Of a stretch of 62,145 nt of DNA, positions 41,713-49,943 are shown piece after piece (within the stretch, counting starts at the first letter, position 1; every line of letters begins with the position of its first letter). Made by a program: the position numbers and the translations under genes. The notes beneath the pieces were generated by a model that had not been told where the DNA came from, ran no database searches, and saw only the letters and a list, made by a program, of their open reading frames with translations. The stretch lies in contig NZ_JAHTKP010000045.1 of the NCBI RefSeq assembly GCF_019192735.1, positions 1 through 62,145 on the forward strand, written 5' to 3'. Source of the DNA: Kitasatospora aureofaciens. Lineage in GTDB: Bacteria > Actinomycetota > Actinomycetes > Streptomycetales > Streptomycetaceae.

Positions 41713-43824
41713 TCAGGCGTCGATGCGCGAGCGGTCCAGGGTGGCCGCCGAGTCCACGATGAACTCCTTGCGCGGGGCGACGTCGTTGCCCATCAGCAGG
41801 TCGAAGATCTTCTCGGCCTGCTCCAGGTCCCCCAGGTTGATCCGGCGCAGCGTGCGGTGGCGCGGGTCCATGGTGGTCTCGGCCAGTTGGTCGGCGTCCA
41901 TCTCGCCCAGACCCTTGTATCGCTGCACCGGCTCCTTCCAGCGCTGCCCCTTGCGCTGGAACTCCAGCAGGGTGGAGCGCAGTTCGGCGTCGGAGTAGGT
42001 GTAGTGGTACTTCTCCTGGCCGCGCTTGGGGCTGGTGAGCTCGATCCGGTGCAGCGGCGGCACCGCGGCGAACACCCGGCCCTGCTCGACCATGGGCCGC
42101 ATGTAGCGGTGGAAGAGGGTCAGCAGCAGGGTGCGGATGTGCGAGCCGTCGACGTCGGCGTCGGCCATGAAGATGACCCGGCCGTAGCGGGCCTGGTCGA
42201 TGTCGAAGGTGCGGCCCGAACCGGCCCCTATCACCTGGATGATCGCGGCGCACTCGGCGTTCTTGAGCATGTCGCTCACCGAGGCCTTCTGCACGTTGAG
42301 GATCTTGCCGCGGATCGGCAGCAGCGCCTGGAACTCGGAGTTGCGGGCGAGCTTGGCGGTGCCGAGCGCGGAGTCCCCCTCGACGATGAAGAGTTCGCTG
42401 CGGTCGACGTCGTCGCTGCGGCAGTCCGCCAGCTTGGCCGGCAGCGAGCTGGTCTCCAGCGCGGTCTTCCGGCGCTGGGCCTCCTTGTGCTGGCGGGCGG
42501 CGACCCGGGTGCGGGCCGCGGCGACGATCTTCTCCAGCACCGCCCGGGCCTGGAGCTTGTGGTCCTTCTTGGCCGAGGTGAGGAAGGCCTTGAGCTCCTT
42601 GGCGAGGACGGCGGCGACGATCCGGTTGGCCGCCGAGGTGCCGAGGACCTCCTTGGTCTGGCCCTCGAACTGCGGCTCGGCGAGCCGGACGGTGACCACC
42701 GCGGTGAGGCCCTCGGTGGCGTCGTCCTTGGTGATGTCGTCCTCGGCGACGCGCAGCAGCTTGCTGGCGCGCAGCACCTCGTTGACGGTCTTGGCGAGCG
42801 AGCGCTCGAAGCCGGTGACGTGGGTGCCGCCCTTGGGGGTGGCGATGATGTTGACGAAGGAGCGCAGGGTGGTGTCGTAACCGGCGCCCCAGCGCAGCGC
42901 GATGTCCACGCCGAGGTGACGGGTGACCTCGGTCGGCGTCATGTGGCCGAGCTCGTCGAGGACGGGCACGGTCTCCTTGAAGGTGCCCTCGCCGCGCAGC
43001 CGCAGCACGTCGCAGACCGGCTTGTCCGGGGCCAGGAACTCGCAGAACTCGGCGATGCCGCCGTCGTAGCGGAAGACCGATTCGTCGATCTGCTCGCTCT
43101 CGGTGAGCCGTTCGTCACGGACGACGATGGTCAGGCCCGGGACCAGGAAGGCGGTCTGCCGGGCCCGGTTGTGCAGGTGCTCCAGCGAGAGCTTCGCGTC
43201 CTTGAGGAAGATCTGCCGGTCGGCCCAGTAGCGGATCCGGGTGCCGGTGCGGGTCTTGGGCACCTTGCGGGCCTTGGTCAGACCGTTGGCGGGCTCGAAG
43301 GGCGCGTCCGGGCTGGTCTCGGTGAAGATGCCCGGGGTGCCGCGGCGGAAGCTGATCGCGTGGGTGTGGCCGCTGCGGTCGACCTCGACGTCCAGCCGGG
43401 CGGAGAGCGCGTTGACGACCGAGGCTCCGACGCCGTGCAGACCGCCGGAGGCCGCGTAGGAGCCGCCGCCGAACTTGCCACCGGCGTGCAGCTTGGTCAT
43501 CACGACCTCGACGCCGGACAGCCCGGTCTTGGGCTCGACGTCCACCGGGATGCCGCGCCCGTTGTCGCGGACCTCGACCGAGGAGTCGGCGTGCAGCACG
43601 ACGTCGATGCGGTCGCAGTAGCCGCCCAGGGCCTCGTCGACGGAGTTGTCGATGATCTCCCAGAGGCAGTGCATCAGGCCGCGGCTGTCGGTCGACCCGA
43701 TGTACATGCCGGGGCGCTTGCGGACCGCCTCCAGGCCCTCCAGGACGAGCAGGTGCCGAGCGGTGTAGTTGGAACCGTCGTCGCCGGCCAGCAGTGCGGA
43801 CGGCACGGTCGTTTCGGCGCTCAC
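41713..43824 (-). CDS. parE: DNA topoisomerase IV subunit B
   Basis: The ATPase subunit of topoisomerase IV (703 residues). The GHKL ATP site has NSVDEALGGYCD (about 58), DNGRGIPVD (about 85) and GGLHGVGASVVNAL (about 125); the transducer follows and the TOPRIM domain has IVEGDSALGTAK (about 465) and DADVDGSHIRTLLLT (about 545). GTG 43824 (VSAETTVPS) has GAGGAGAG about 6 bases upstream. Longer in-frame readings lack ribosome sites. The EGDSA variant of the usual EGDSAGG is seen in actinobacterial ParE. Partner ParC is encoded 11 kb away, not adjacent. Confidence 0.93.
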   Translation of the reverse strand: MSAETTVPSALLAGDDGSNYTARHLLVLEGLEAVRKRPGMYIGSTDSRGLMHCLWEIIDNSVDEALGGYCDRIDVVLHADSSVEVRDNGRGIPVDVEPKTGLSGVEVVMTKLHAGGKFGGGSYAASGGLHGVGASVVNALSARLDVEVDRSGHTHAISFRRGTPGIFTETSPDAPFEPANGLTKARKVPKTRTGTRIRYWADRQIFLKDAKLSLEHLHNRARQTAFLVPGLTIVVRDERLTESEQIDESVFRYDGGIAEFCEFLAPDKPVCDVLRLRGEGTFKETVPVLDELGHMTPTEVTRHLGVDIALRWGAGYDTTLRSFVNIIATPKGGTHVTGFERSLAKTVNEVLRASKLLRVAEDDITKDDATEGLTAVVTVRLAEPQFEGQTKEVLGTSAANRIVAAVLAKELKAFLTSAKKDHKLQARAVLEKIVAAARTRVAARQHKEAQRRKTALETSSLPAKLADCRSDDVDRSELFIVEGDSALGTAKLARNSEFQALLPIRGKILNVQKASVSDMLKNAECAAIIQVIGAGSGRTFDIDQARYGRVIFMADADVDGSHIRTLLLTLFHRYMRPMVEQGRVFAAVPPLHRIELTSPKRGQEKYHYTYSDAELRSTLLEFQRKGQRWKEPVQRYKGLGEMDADQLAETTMDPRHRTLRRINLGDLEQAEKIFDLLMGNDVAPRKEFIVDSAATLDRSRIDA

Positions 43825-44372
43825 GCGGCACTCTCCTCGGTGAAGTTCTGTCTCATCGGTCACATCCGGACGCACCCGGACGCATCCGGACGCATCCGCC
43901 AGTGCAGCACGCCGCACCGACAGCCGTCTCCCAGCGTGTGCACACCCCTCCGCTGGGTGCACAGCACGGAAGGCCGGTCCCGCGCAGCTTGTACGCGCTG
44001 CGCGAACAAGGGCTGCGCCGGAGTCGGGGGCTCCGGAGCGCCATCTCCTCCCGGTACCACCGGTCCTGGCGGATCGTGGGGCCCGCGCAGGCTCCGGAAC
44101 TGCCGTTATGCAGGCTACCGGGGCCTGGGACGGGGCTTATGCTCCAACCCGGCAGAGGATTATGCTACGCGGATCTCGCACCCGGTTCCGATCGGGCGTT
44201 CGAGGCACGGGCGGATCCTGGGATCCGGTACGCATGAACCACCGGCCCCCGGGGCACGTCCTCATCAACACAGCAGAATCCTCAAAGAAGAAAAGCCACG
44301 AGCGGGAACGTTTTCGGCCTGGTTGGATGTTGACCCTGGTACGACAGCTCGTCGAGCTAGAGAAGAGGCGAC
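43825..44372. other. Divergent region between parE and the DUF7455 gene
   Basis: About 550 bases without a supported gene. Besides the 10-bp repeats, there is an imperfect inverted repeat CGCAGC-TTGT / ACAAGGGCTGCG (about 43983-44017) and a TTGACC (44328) that could be the -35 of the DUF7455 gene. GC falls below the genome norm at 44270-44345. Confidence 0.5.
43861..43900. repeat. 10-bp tandem repeat, four units, upstream of parE
   Basis: Four consecutive decamers of pattern CGCATCCGGA occur at 43861, 43871, 43881 and 43891; the third matches the pattern exactly and the others carry one to three changes. The array begins 36 bases upstream of the parE start codon and so lies in its promoter or leader. 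Decamer spacing is close to one helical turn. Confidence 0.85.
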
Positions 44373-44606
44373 GTGACTACTGTTCTGACACCTGCGAGCC
44401 CGCTCACCGCGGCTGACCGCTGCGACCGCTGCGGCGCCCAGGCCTACCTGCGCGTCGTACTCGCGAGCGGCGGAGAGCTGCTCTTCTGCGCCCACCACGG
44501 CCGGAAGTTCGAGCCCGAGCTCAAGAAGATCGCCGTGGAGATACAGGACGAGAGCGGCCGTCTCACCAGCACCCCCACCGCGACGGCCGTCGACGACGAG
44601 CGCTGA
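44373..44606 (+). CDS. DUF7455-type small zinc-ribbon protein
   Basis: A 77-residue protein with the knuckles CDRCG (17-21) and CAHHG (about 40-44), a likely Cys3His zinc ribbon, plus a short acidic tail. I recall such proteins beside parE and hrdB in Streptomyces; their function is unknown. GTG 44373 has AGAGGCG upstream. Two hairpins follow. It could be a small nucleic-acid-binding or RNA polymerase-associated factor, but nothing in the sequence proves it. Confidence 0.8.
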   Translation: MTTVLTPASPLTAADRCDRCGAQAYLRVVLASGGELLFCAHHGRKFEPELKKIAVEIQDESGRLTSTPTATAVDDER

Positions 44607-44644
44607 TCCCGGGCGCCACACCAGCAGCCAGCGTCGAGCTGTGT

Positions 44645-44709
44645 CCGGTCGCGCACCGAGCGCGACCGGTGGGCCGGGCGATCGGATCCCTTGGGGCCGA
44701 TCGCCCGGC
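44645..44709 (+). terminator. Two tandem hairpins after the DUF7455 gene
   Basis: CCGGTCGCGC (44645-44654) pairs with 44660-44669, and GCCGGGCGATCGG (44673-44685) pairs with 44697-44709. Both stems are perfect. The second is followed by TCTGCTGTTCT. Confidence 0.85.
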
Positions 44710-44801
44710 TCTGCTGTTCTCCAGCGTCTGCTCCTGCTGCAGGCCCCGCACTTCAAAGCCACCCGACGGGACGTCAGAACGTCGGAGCGGTCAGCAGAGC
44801 G

Positions 44802-45710
44802 TCACAGCACCGAACGCACCGCATCCGCGACGGCACCGACCCTCGTGTACACACCCGGGTGGGCAGGCTCCGCGCAGCCCGTCCCCCAGGACACCAGGCC
44901 GGCCAGCCGCCCGCCGACGACCAGCGGCCCGCCGCTGTCCCCTTGGCAGGCGTCCTTGCCGCCCTTCTCCTCGCCCGCGCACACCATGCCCTTGGCGTCG
45001 AACTTCCCGTCCTGCCCGCCCGGGTAGTCGCGCGCACACGTCTGGTCCGCGACGATCGGCACGTCCGCCGCGCGCAGCACGGGCGAGTACTCGCTCCGCC
45101 CGCTGATATCGCCCCAGCCGTACACCTGCGCCCTGGTCCCGGCCGTGTACGGCTCGGTCTCGCCCTGGCCGACCAGGTCGAGCACCGGCCGGGAGCCCTG
45201 CGACTCGGCGAGGGTGACCACGGCCACGTCGTTGATGTTGGCGGCGTAGGCGTAGTCGGGGTGGATCCAGATGGCCTTGACGGGCACCTCGCGGCCGGCC
45301 GAGCCGCGCAAGTCGTCCCGGCCCACGATGACCTTGAGGCCCGGCCGGTCCACCCGGACGCCCTTGGACTCGTCGTAGAAGCAGTGCGCGGCCGTCACCA
45401 CCTTGGTCGGGGTGACCAGCGCTCCCCCGCAGAACTGGCCGGAGCGCCCGCTGCCGAACTGCTGGCGGCTGGCCAGCCCCACCACCCACGGGTGGTCCGC
45501 GGTGCTCGCGGTGCCGCCGCCGACGATCCGGTGCTGCGGCGCGGCCGCCCCGGCCGGCACGGCCGCGCCGAACGCGACCAGCGGGACGGGTACGGCGGCC
45601 AGCAGCGCCAGCACGGCGGCCGGTCGGCGGCGGCCCGGCCGGGCAGCGGCCGGCTGTGCCGGGGGCGGGGCGGCGGTCGGCAGGTCCGCGCGGACCGGGT
45701 TGGGCAGCAC
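44802..45710 (-). CDS. Secreted trypsin-like serine protease (S1)
   Basis: An exported or membrane-anchored protease of 302 residues. An Arg-rich N-terminus and one hydrophobic segment (about 31-55) act as signal. The mature enzyme should begin IVGG at about residue 62 after cleavage at Arg, showing zymogen activation. The triad is His99 in TAAHC, Asp in NDVAVVTL (about 160) and Ser in CQGDSGGP (about 257); DACQ at the S1 position predicts trypsin-like cleavage after Lys or Arg. I chose GTG 45710 because GGAG lies 5 bases upstream; TTG 45740 is the alternative. It is divergent from nothing and ends near the DUF7455 hairpins. Confidence 0.9.
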   Translation of the reverse strand: MLPNPVRADLPTAAPPPAQPAAARPGRRRPAAVLALLAAVPVPLVAFGAAVPAGAAAPQHRIVGGGTASTADHPWVVGLASRQQFGSGRSGQFCGGALVTPTKVVTAAHCFYDESKGVRVDRPGLKVIVGRDDLRGSAGREVPVKAIWIHPDYAYAANINDVAVVTLAESQGSRPVLDLVGQGETEPYTAGTRAQVYGWGDISGRSEYSPVLRAADVPIVADQTCARDYPGGQDGKFDAKGMVCAGEEKGGKDACQGDSGGPLVVGGRLAGLVSWGTGCAEPAHPGVYTRVGAVADAVRSVL

Positions 45711-45853
45711 CGTTTCTCCAGTTGGCTCGGCGGCAGGCAACCGGCACAGCGTAGGTGATCAACTACACTGCGCGACCGGTTCCCGTCGGACCGCCACCCG
45801 GACGAGCGACAAGCACCACTCGGACGCTGACACACCTTGCACAGACAGACGAA

Positions 45854-45882
45854 AAGGCCCGGAGCCGTGGGCTCCGGGCCTT
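45854..45882 (-). terminator. 13-bp terminator after hrdB
   Basis: AAGGCCCGGAGCC (45854-45866) pairs exactly with 45870-45882 around GTG. On the minus strand it is preceded by GACGAAG and followed by TTCGTC, so a few more pairs may form. It is about 27 bases past the hrdB stop. Confidence 0.9.
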
Positions 45883-45909
45883 CTTCGTCACATGCGGGAC
45901 GTGACCGGA

Positions 45910-47559
45910 TCAGTCCAGGTAGTCGCGCAGCACCTGGGAGCGCGACGGGTGGCGCAGCTTCGACATGGTCTTCGACTCGATCTGGCGGATGCGCTCACGG
46001 GTGACCCCGTACACCTTGCCGATCTCGTCGAGGGTCTTCGGCTGACCGTCCGTCAGGCCGAAGCGCATCGACACGACGCCGGCCTCGCGCTCGGACAGGG
46101 TGTCCAGCACCGAGTGCAGCTGCTCCTGGAGGAGGGTGAAGGAGACCGCGTCGGCCGGGACGACCGCCTCGGAGTCCTCGATCAGGTCACCGAACTCGCT
46201 GTCGCCGTCCTCGCCCAGCGGGGTGTGCAGCGAGATCGGCTCGCGGCCGTACTTCTGGACCTCGATGACCTTCTCGGGGGTCATGTCGAGCTCCTTGGCC
46301 AGCTCCTCCGGGGTGGGCTCGCGGCCCAGGTCCTGGAGCATCTGGCGCTGGACGCGGGCCAGCTTGTTGATGACCTCGACCATGTGCACCGGGATACGGA
46401 TGGTGCGGGCCTGGTCGGCCATGGCGCGGGTGATCGCCTGGCGGATCCACCACGTGGCGTAGGTGGAGAACTTGTAGCCCTTGGTGTAGTCGAACTTCTC
46501 GACCGCACGGATCAGACCGAGGTTGCCCTCCTGGATCAGGTCCAGGAAGAGCATGCCGCGGCCGGTGTAGCGCTTGGCCAGCGAGACCACCAGGCGGAGG
46601 TTGGCCTCCAGCAGGTGGTTCTTGGCGCGGCGGCCGTCCTCGGCGATGATCTCCAGCTCGCGCTTGAGCTTCGGGGCGAGCTTGTCGGCGGCCGAGAGCT
46701 TGTCCTCGGCGAACAGGCCGGCCTCGATGCGCTTGGCGAGCTCGACCTCCTGCTCGGCGTTGAGCAGCGGGACCTTGCCGATCTGCTTCAGGTAGTCCTT
46801 GACCGGGTCGGCGGTGGCACCGGCGACGGCGACCTGCTGGGCCGGCGCGTCGTCCTCGTCGTCATCGGAGAGGACGAAGCCCTCCGACTCCTCCTCCGGG
46901 GCGCCCTCGGCCTCGGCACCGGCCTTGTCGCCGGGCAGGGCCGCGTCTTCGAGCAGCTCCTCTTCGCCGAGCAGTTCCTCGTCGCCGCCCTTGGCGGCCT
47001 TGGCGGTGGTGGTCTTCTTGGCGGCGGTCTTCTTGGCCGGCGCGGCAGTCTTCTTGGCCGCGGCCTTCTTGGCCGGGGCCGCCTTCTTCGCGGGCGCCTT
47101 CACCTCGGCGACGACCGAGGTCGTCCCCTCGACGGTGATCTCGGCGGAGACCGTCGGAGCCGGCGCGGCCGCGGCCGCCACGGCCGGGGCCGCGACGGGC
47201 GCGCCGGGCGCGATGCGCACGGGCGGCTTGGTCGGGGCCGCCGGAGCGGCCGGGCTCCGGGTGGTGACCGCCTTGGTGGCGGTGCGCTTGGTGGGGCTCT
47301 TGGCAGCAACGCTCTTGCGCTTGGCACCGGCCGGCTCGGCCGCGCTGACCATGAGGTCCACCCCCTCCTCAATCAGCACCTGGTTGAGGCTGCGCATGAC
47401 GTTCTTCCACTTGGTGACCGGGATCTGGTCCGCCTCGAACGCCTGGCGCACGTCGTCACCGGCGATCTGCCCCTGGGCCTTGCCCCGCTCGATGAGCGCC
47501 AGCAGAGCCGCGGACTCGGCGATCTCGGGGGGAAGCGAACGGGATGTGCTGGCCGACAC
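45910..47559 (-). CDS. hrdB: RNA polymerase principal sigma factor HrdB
   Basis: The essential housekeeping sigma factor (549 residues). Region 1.1-like sequence (about 1-70) is followed by a low-complexity Ala/Pro/Lys-rich insert with histone-like AKKAA repeats (about 150-200) and an acidic block (about 205-255). Conserved sigma-70 regions come next: 1.2 (DPVKDYLKQIGKVPLL, about 262), 2 (NLRLVVSLAKRYTGRGMLFLDLIQEGNLGLIRAVEKFDY, with TWWIRQAITRA for -10 recognition), 3 and 4 (TLDEIGKVYGVTRERIRQIE). GTG 47559 (VSASTSRSLPP) has GAGAGG 6 bases upstream. A SigR-type promoter lies about 155 bases upstream. The insert is long for the family. Confidence 0.96.
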   Translation of the reverse strand: MSASTSRSLPPEIAESAALLALIERGKAQGQIAGDDVRQAFEADQIPVTKWKNVMRSLNQVLIEEGVDLMVSAAEPAGAKRKSVAAKSPTKRTATKAVTTRSPAAPAAPTKPPVRIAPGAPVAAPAVAAAAAPAPTVSAEITVEGTTSVVAEVKAPAKKAAPAKKAAAKKTAAPAKKTAAKKTTTAKAAKGGDEELLGEEELLEDAALPGDKAGAEAEGAPEEESEGFVLSDDDEDDAPAQQVAVAGATADPVKDYLKQIGKVPLLNAEQEVELAKRIEAGLFAEDKLSAADKLAPKLKRELEIIAEDGRRAKNHLLEANLRLVVSLAKRYTGRGMLFLDLIQEGNLGLIRAVEKFDYTKGYKFSTYATWWIRQAITRAMADQARTIRIPVHMVEVINKLARVQRQMLQDLGREPTPEELAKELDMTPEKVIEVQKYGREPISLHTPLGEDGDSEFGDLIEDSEAVVPADAVSFTLLQEQLHSVLDTLSEREAGVVSMRFGLTDGQPKTLDEIGKVYGVTRERIRQIESKTMSKLRHPSRSQVLRDYLD

Positions 47560-47712
47560 GAACAACCTCTCGGACGATGAGTGGACTCGAACCCGTACCG
47601 GCCGCCCGAGCGGGCGGGGAAAGAGATCGCGCGTCGGACGCGCGGTGTCGATTCCGACCGACTCGGGCTTGAGGACTGGGTTTGGGACGGCAGCAGCGCC
47701 GCGGACCAACAC

Positions 47713-47738
47713 AACCGTCTGGCGTGCTGGCGAATTCC
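47713..47738 (-). promoter_or_regulatory. SigR-type promoter of hrdB (hrdBp2-like)
   Basis: On the minus strand GGAAT (47734-47738) is followed after exactly 18 bases by GTT (47713-47715), the SigR consensus for thiol-oxidative stress promoters. A SigR-dependent second promoter of hrdB is known in Streptomyces coelicolor. The rest of the gap 47560-47991 holds an upstream TTGACG (minus strand, 47774-47779), possibly the -35 of the vegetative promoter, and no gene. Confidence 0.82.
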
Positions 47739-47991
47739 GGAGCTGCTTCCGCTCAGGACACATCGCTGCTACTCGTCAAGTGTTACGCATGGCCTTCGTG
47801 TCGCGGGTCACACCGCTCGGCGTCCGCGGCCTCCGGGCCGGAATCCATCATCGCGCACTCGCGCCGAAGTCGGTCACCATGCACATGGCGACCTGGAGGG
47901 GGAAGTCGCCCCGAGCCGACGGGACGGCCCTCCCGTTGCACCGGGCGGTGCGGGCGGGAGGGCCGTGGGCCGGCGGCACGAACCAGACCGC

Positions 47992-48870
47992 TCAGTGCTC
48001 CCGGGGGGCCGGGACGGACGGCTCGATCTCGGGGTGGACGGTGAGCAGCGCCCGCATCGCGGCCTCGCCCGCGGTGCCGTCACCGGTGCCGAGCGCGTCC
48101 ACCAGCCGGGCGTGCAGGCTGACCGAGGACTCGGAGGGCCGCTCGCACGAGGTGGTCGGGCCGCCGGACACCTGGAGCGCACAGGAGACGATCCCGGACA
48201 GGTGCTCCAGCATCCGGTTGCCCGCCATCTGCAGGACCAGGCCGTGCAGCTCGGCATCGGCCCGGGTACAGGTGGAGAGGTCGGCCTGGGCGGCGGCGTG
48301 GCCCATGATCTCGACCAGCTCGACCAACCGCTGCTGGACGTCCTCCCGGCCGTGGCCGGCGGCGAGGCGGGCGGCCAGCGGCTCGATCGCCCAGCGCAGC
48401 TCGAACAGCTCCCGGCGCTGCTCGTCCCGCTGCGGGCCGAAGGCGCGCCACTCGATGATGTCCGGGTCCAGCAGGTTCCAGTCGGCGACCGGGCGGACCC
48501 GGGTGCCGACGTTCGGCCGGGCGCTGACCAGGCCCTTGGCCTCCAGCACGCGCAGCGACTCGCGGACAACGGTGCGGGAGACCTCGAACCGCTGGCCGAT
48601 CTCCTCGGGCACCAGCGGGCGGTCGGCGCCGAGGTCACCGGAGACGATCATCTGGCCGAGCTGCTGGACCAGCTGGCCGTGCAGGCCGCGACCGCGGCTG
48701 CTGGTGGTCTTGCGGCCGACCCGGGCGAGGTCGGACTCAGCGCCCTCCCAGCGGGGAGCCGGCGGGGTCGGCCGGTCGGCGTACGAGAAGCGGTCCGGAT
48801 CGCTGGGGCCGTGGATGGGCCCATCGGCGGAACGGGCGGGGGTCATGGTGGGGTGCGCAAGGGTACTCAC
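47992..48870 (-). CDS. whiH: Sporulation transcription regulator WhiH (GntR/FadR family)
   Basis: A 292-residue GntR-family regulator needed for sporulation septation in Streptomyces aerial hyphae. The winged helix (about 52-120; QLVQQLGQMIVSGDLGADRPLVPEEIGQRFEVSRTVVRESLRVLEAKG) is followed by an all-helical FCD ligand domain (about 130-275), with His in DAELHGLVLQM that could bind metal or a carboxylate. GTG 48870 gives a length equal to known WhiH; its AAAGGAG is only 2 bases away, so an internal start (ATG 48846) is possible. The location next to hrdB fits whiH. A 10-bp palindrome lies upstream. It is autoregulated in S. coelicolor. Confidence 0.9.
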   Translation of the reverse strand: MSTLAHPTMTPARSADGPIHGPSDPDRFSYADRPTPPAPRWEGAESDLARVGRKTTSSRGRGLHGQLVQQLGQMIVSGDLGADRPLVPEEIGQRFEVSRTVVRESLRVLEAKGLVSARPNVGTRVRPVADWNLLDPDIIEWRAFGPQRDEQRRELFELRWAIEPLAARLAAGHGREDVQQRLVELVEIMGHAAAQADLSTCTRADAELHGLVLQMAGNRMLEHLSGIVSCALQVSGGPTTSCERPSESSVSLHARLVDALGTGDGTAGEAAMRALLTVHPEIEPSVPAPREH

Positions 48871-48903
48871 AGCTCCTTTGTCGGCGATCGGCAGACGCAG
48901 CTT

Positions 48904-48913
48904 GAGAATTCTC
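48904..48913. promoter_or_regulatory. Palindrome upstream of whiH
   Basis: GAGAATTCTC is a perfect 10-bp palindrome 34 bases before the whiH start codon, in an AT-rich leader. It is a candidate for WhiH autoregulation or an RNA element; GntR operators are usually such short palindromes. Confidence 0.4.
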
Positions 48914-49034
48914 GTGAAAAGCACACGAAAGGGTGATCGACCGCGACTGGATAATTGACTTCTTATCAGGAAGAACCGCGCATTACGGTCACTGCTGGTC
49001 GATCTTGGTGGTTCGGGGGCAGCGGGTGCGGGGT

Positions 49035-49940
49035 TCAGAGCTCGCGGCGGCGAGCCTGGACCAGCAGGGCCACCAGCAGCAGGGCCGCCGCCGGAGCGGC
49101 CATCGCCGCGAGCAGAGCCGGATCGGTCAGCGCCGCACCTCCGGGCGCCGCCCCCCGGTCCCCGCCGTACACCCACCCGTACGCCCACTCGACGCCGGAC
49201 TGGAACGGCAGCAGCTCGGCCGCCCGGGCCGGCCACGGCGTGCCGGTCTGCCGCAGCAGCAGCGCCACGCCCGACTCCAGCAGTGGCGGCAGCGCGCACA
49301 GCAGCAGCACCCCGGCCGCGGCGCCGCGGGTCAGCGAGGCCGTGAGCACCCCGGTCCAGCCCGCCACCACGGTCAGCAGGACGAAGGCCACCAGCGCGGC
49401 CGGCACCCCGTGCCCCGCGACCAGCGCCACCGGGGCGAACGCGCCCGGCAGATCGGCCAGCCCGGAGAGCCCGGCGGAGGTCAGCGCCTCGGACACCCGG
49501 CCGGACAGCGCGGACGGATCCGCCCAGGCCGCCACCGACACCCCGGCGGGCAGCGCGAGGTGCACGGCCAGCGTGTCGAGCAGCAGGGTGGCCAGCGCCA
49601 GCAGCCCCGCCACCGGGCCGATCACCAGCAACTTGCCCAACAGCAACCGCACCCGGCGCGTGTACGACACCTGCGAGGCCGGCAGCCCCGGGTGGCGCAC
49701 CTCGTGCCCGTACGAGAGGGCGCCCAGCACGCCCGCCCCGAGCGCCGCGAAGGGCAGCGGCAGCAGCGGGACGGCGGCGGTCAGCAGCCGCACCTCCGCC
49801 GGGCCGGGCAGCGGGCCCGCAGGGGCCTGGCTCGCCAGGACGGCGGCCACCGCGGCGTCGCAGAGCAGCACGGCGGCGAGGAGCAGCCAGGTGGAACGGA
49901 GGCCGCGCAGCCGGCGCAGCTCGTAGGCCAGAACACGCAC
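49035..49940 (-). CDS. ABC transporter membrane protein
   Basis: A permease of 301 residues with six hydrophobic helices, two of them after an initial basic motif MRVLAYELRRLRGLRSTW, typical of ABC-2 export-type membrane subunits. The region VSYTRRVRLLLGKLLV (about 88-103) is a coupling-type loop. It follows the ATPase gene by 3 bases and would be its partner. Lipids, peptides or antibiotics are the usual cargo for the family; nothing specific can be read. GTG 49940 has GGAGCGA upstream. Confidence 0.83.
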   Translation of the reverse strand: MRVLAYELRRLRGLRSTWLLLAAVLLCDAAVAAVLASQAPAGPLPGPAEVRLLTAAVPLLPLPFAALGAGVLGALSYGHEVRHPGLPASQVSYTRRVRLLLGKLLVIGPVAGLLALATLLLDTLAVHLALPAGVSVAAWADPSALSGRVSEALTSAGLSGLADLPGAFAPVALVAGHGVPAALVAFVLLTVVAGWTGVLTASLTRGAAAGVLLLCALPPLLESGVALLLRQTGTPWPARAAELLPFQSGVEWAYGWVYGGDRGAAPGGAALTDPALLAAMAAPAAALLLVALLVQARRREL

Positions 49941-49943
49941 GGT

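Noticed and set aside
48871..48960. SigWhiG promoter before whiH
   Set aside because: GCCGATCG and GCCGACAA occur on the minus strand close to the start, but no TAAA at the right distance, so I do not call it.
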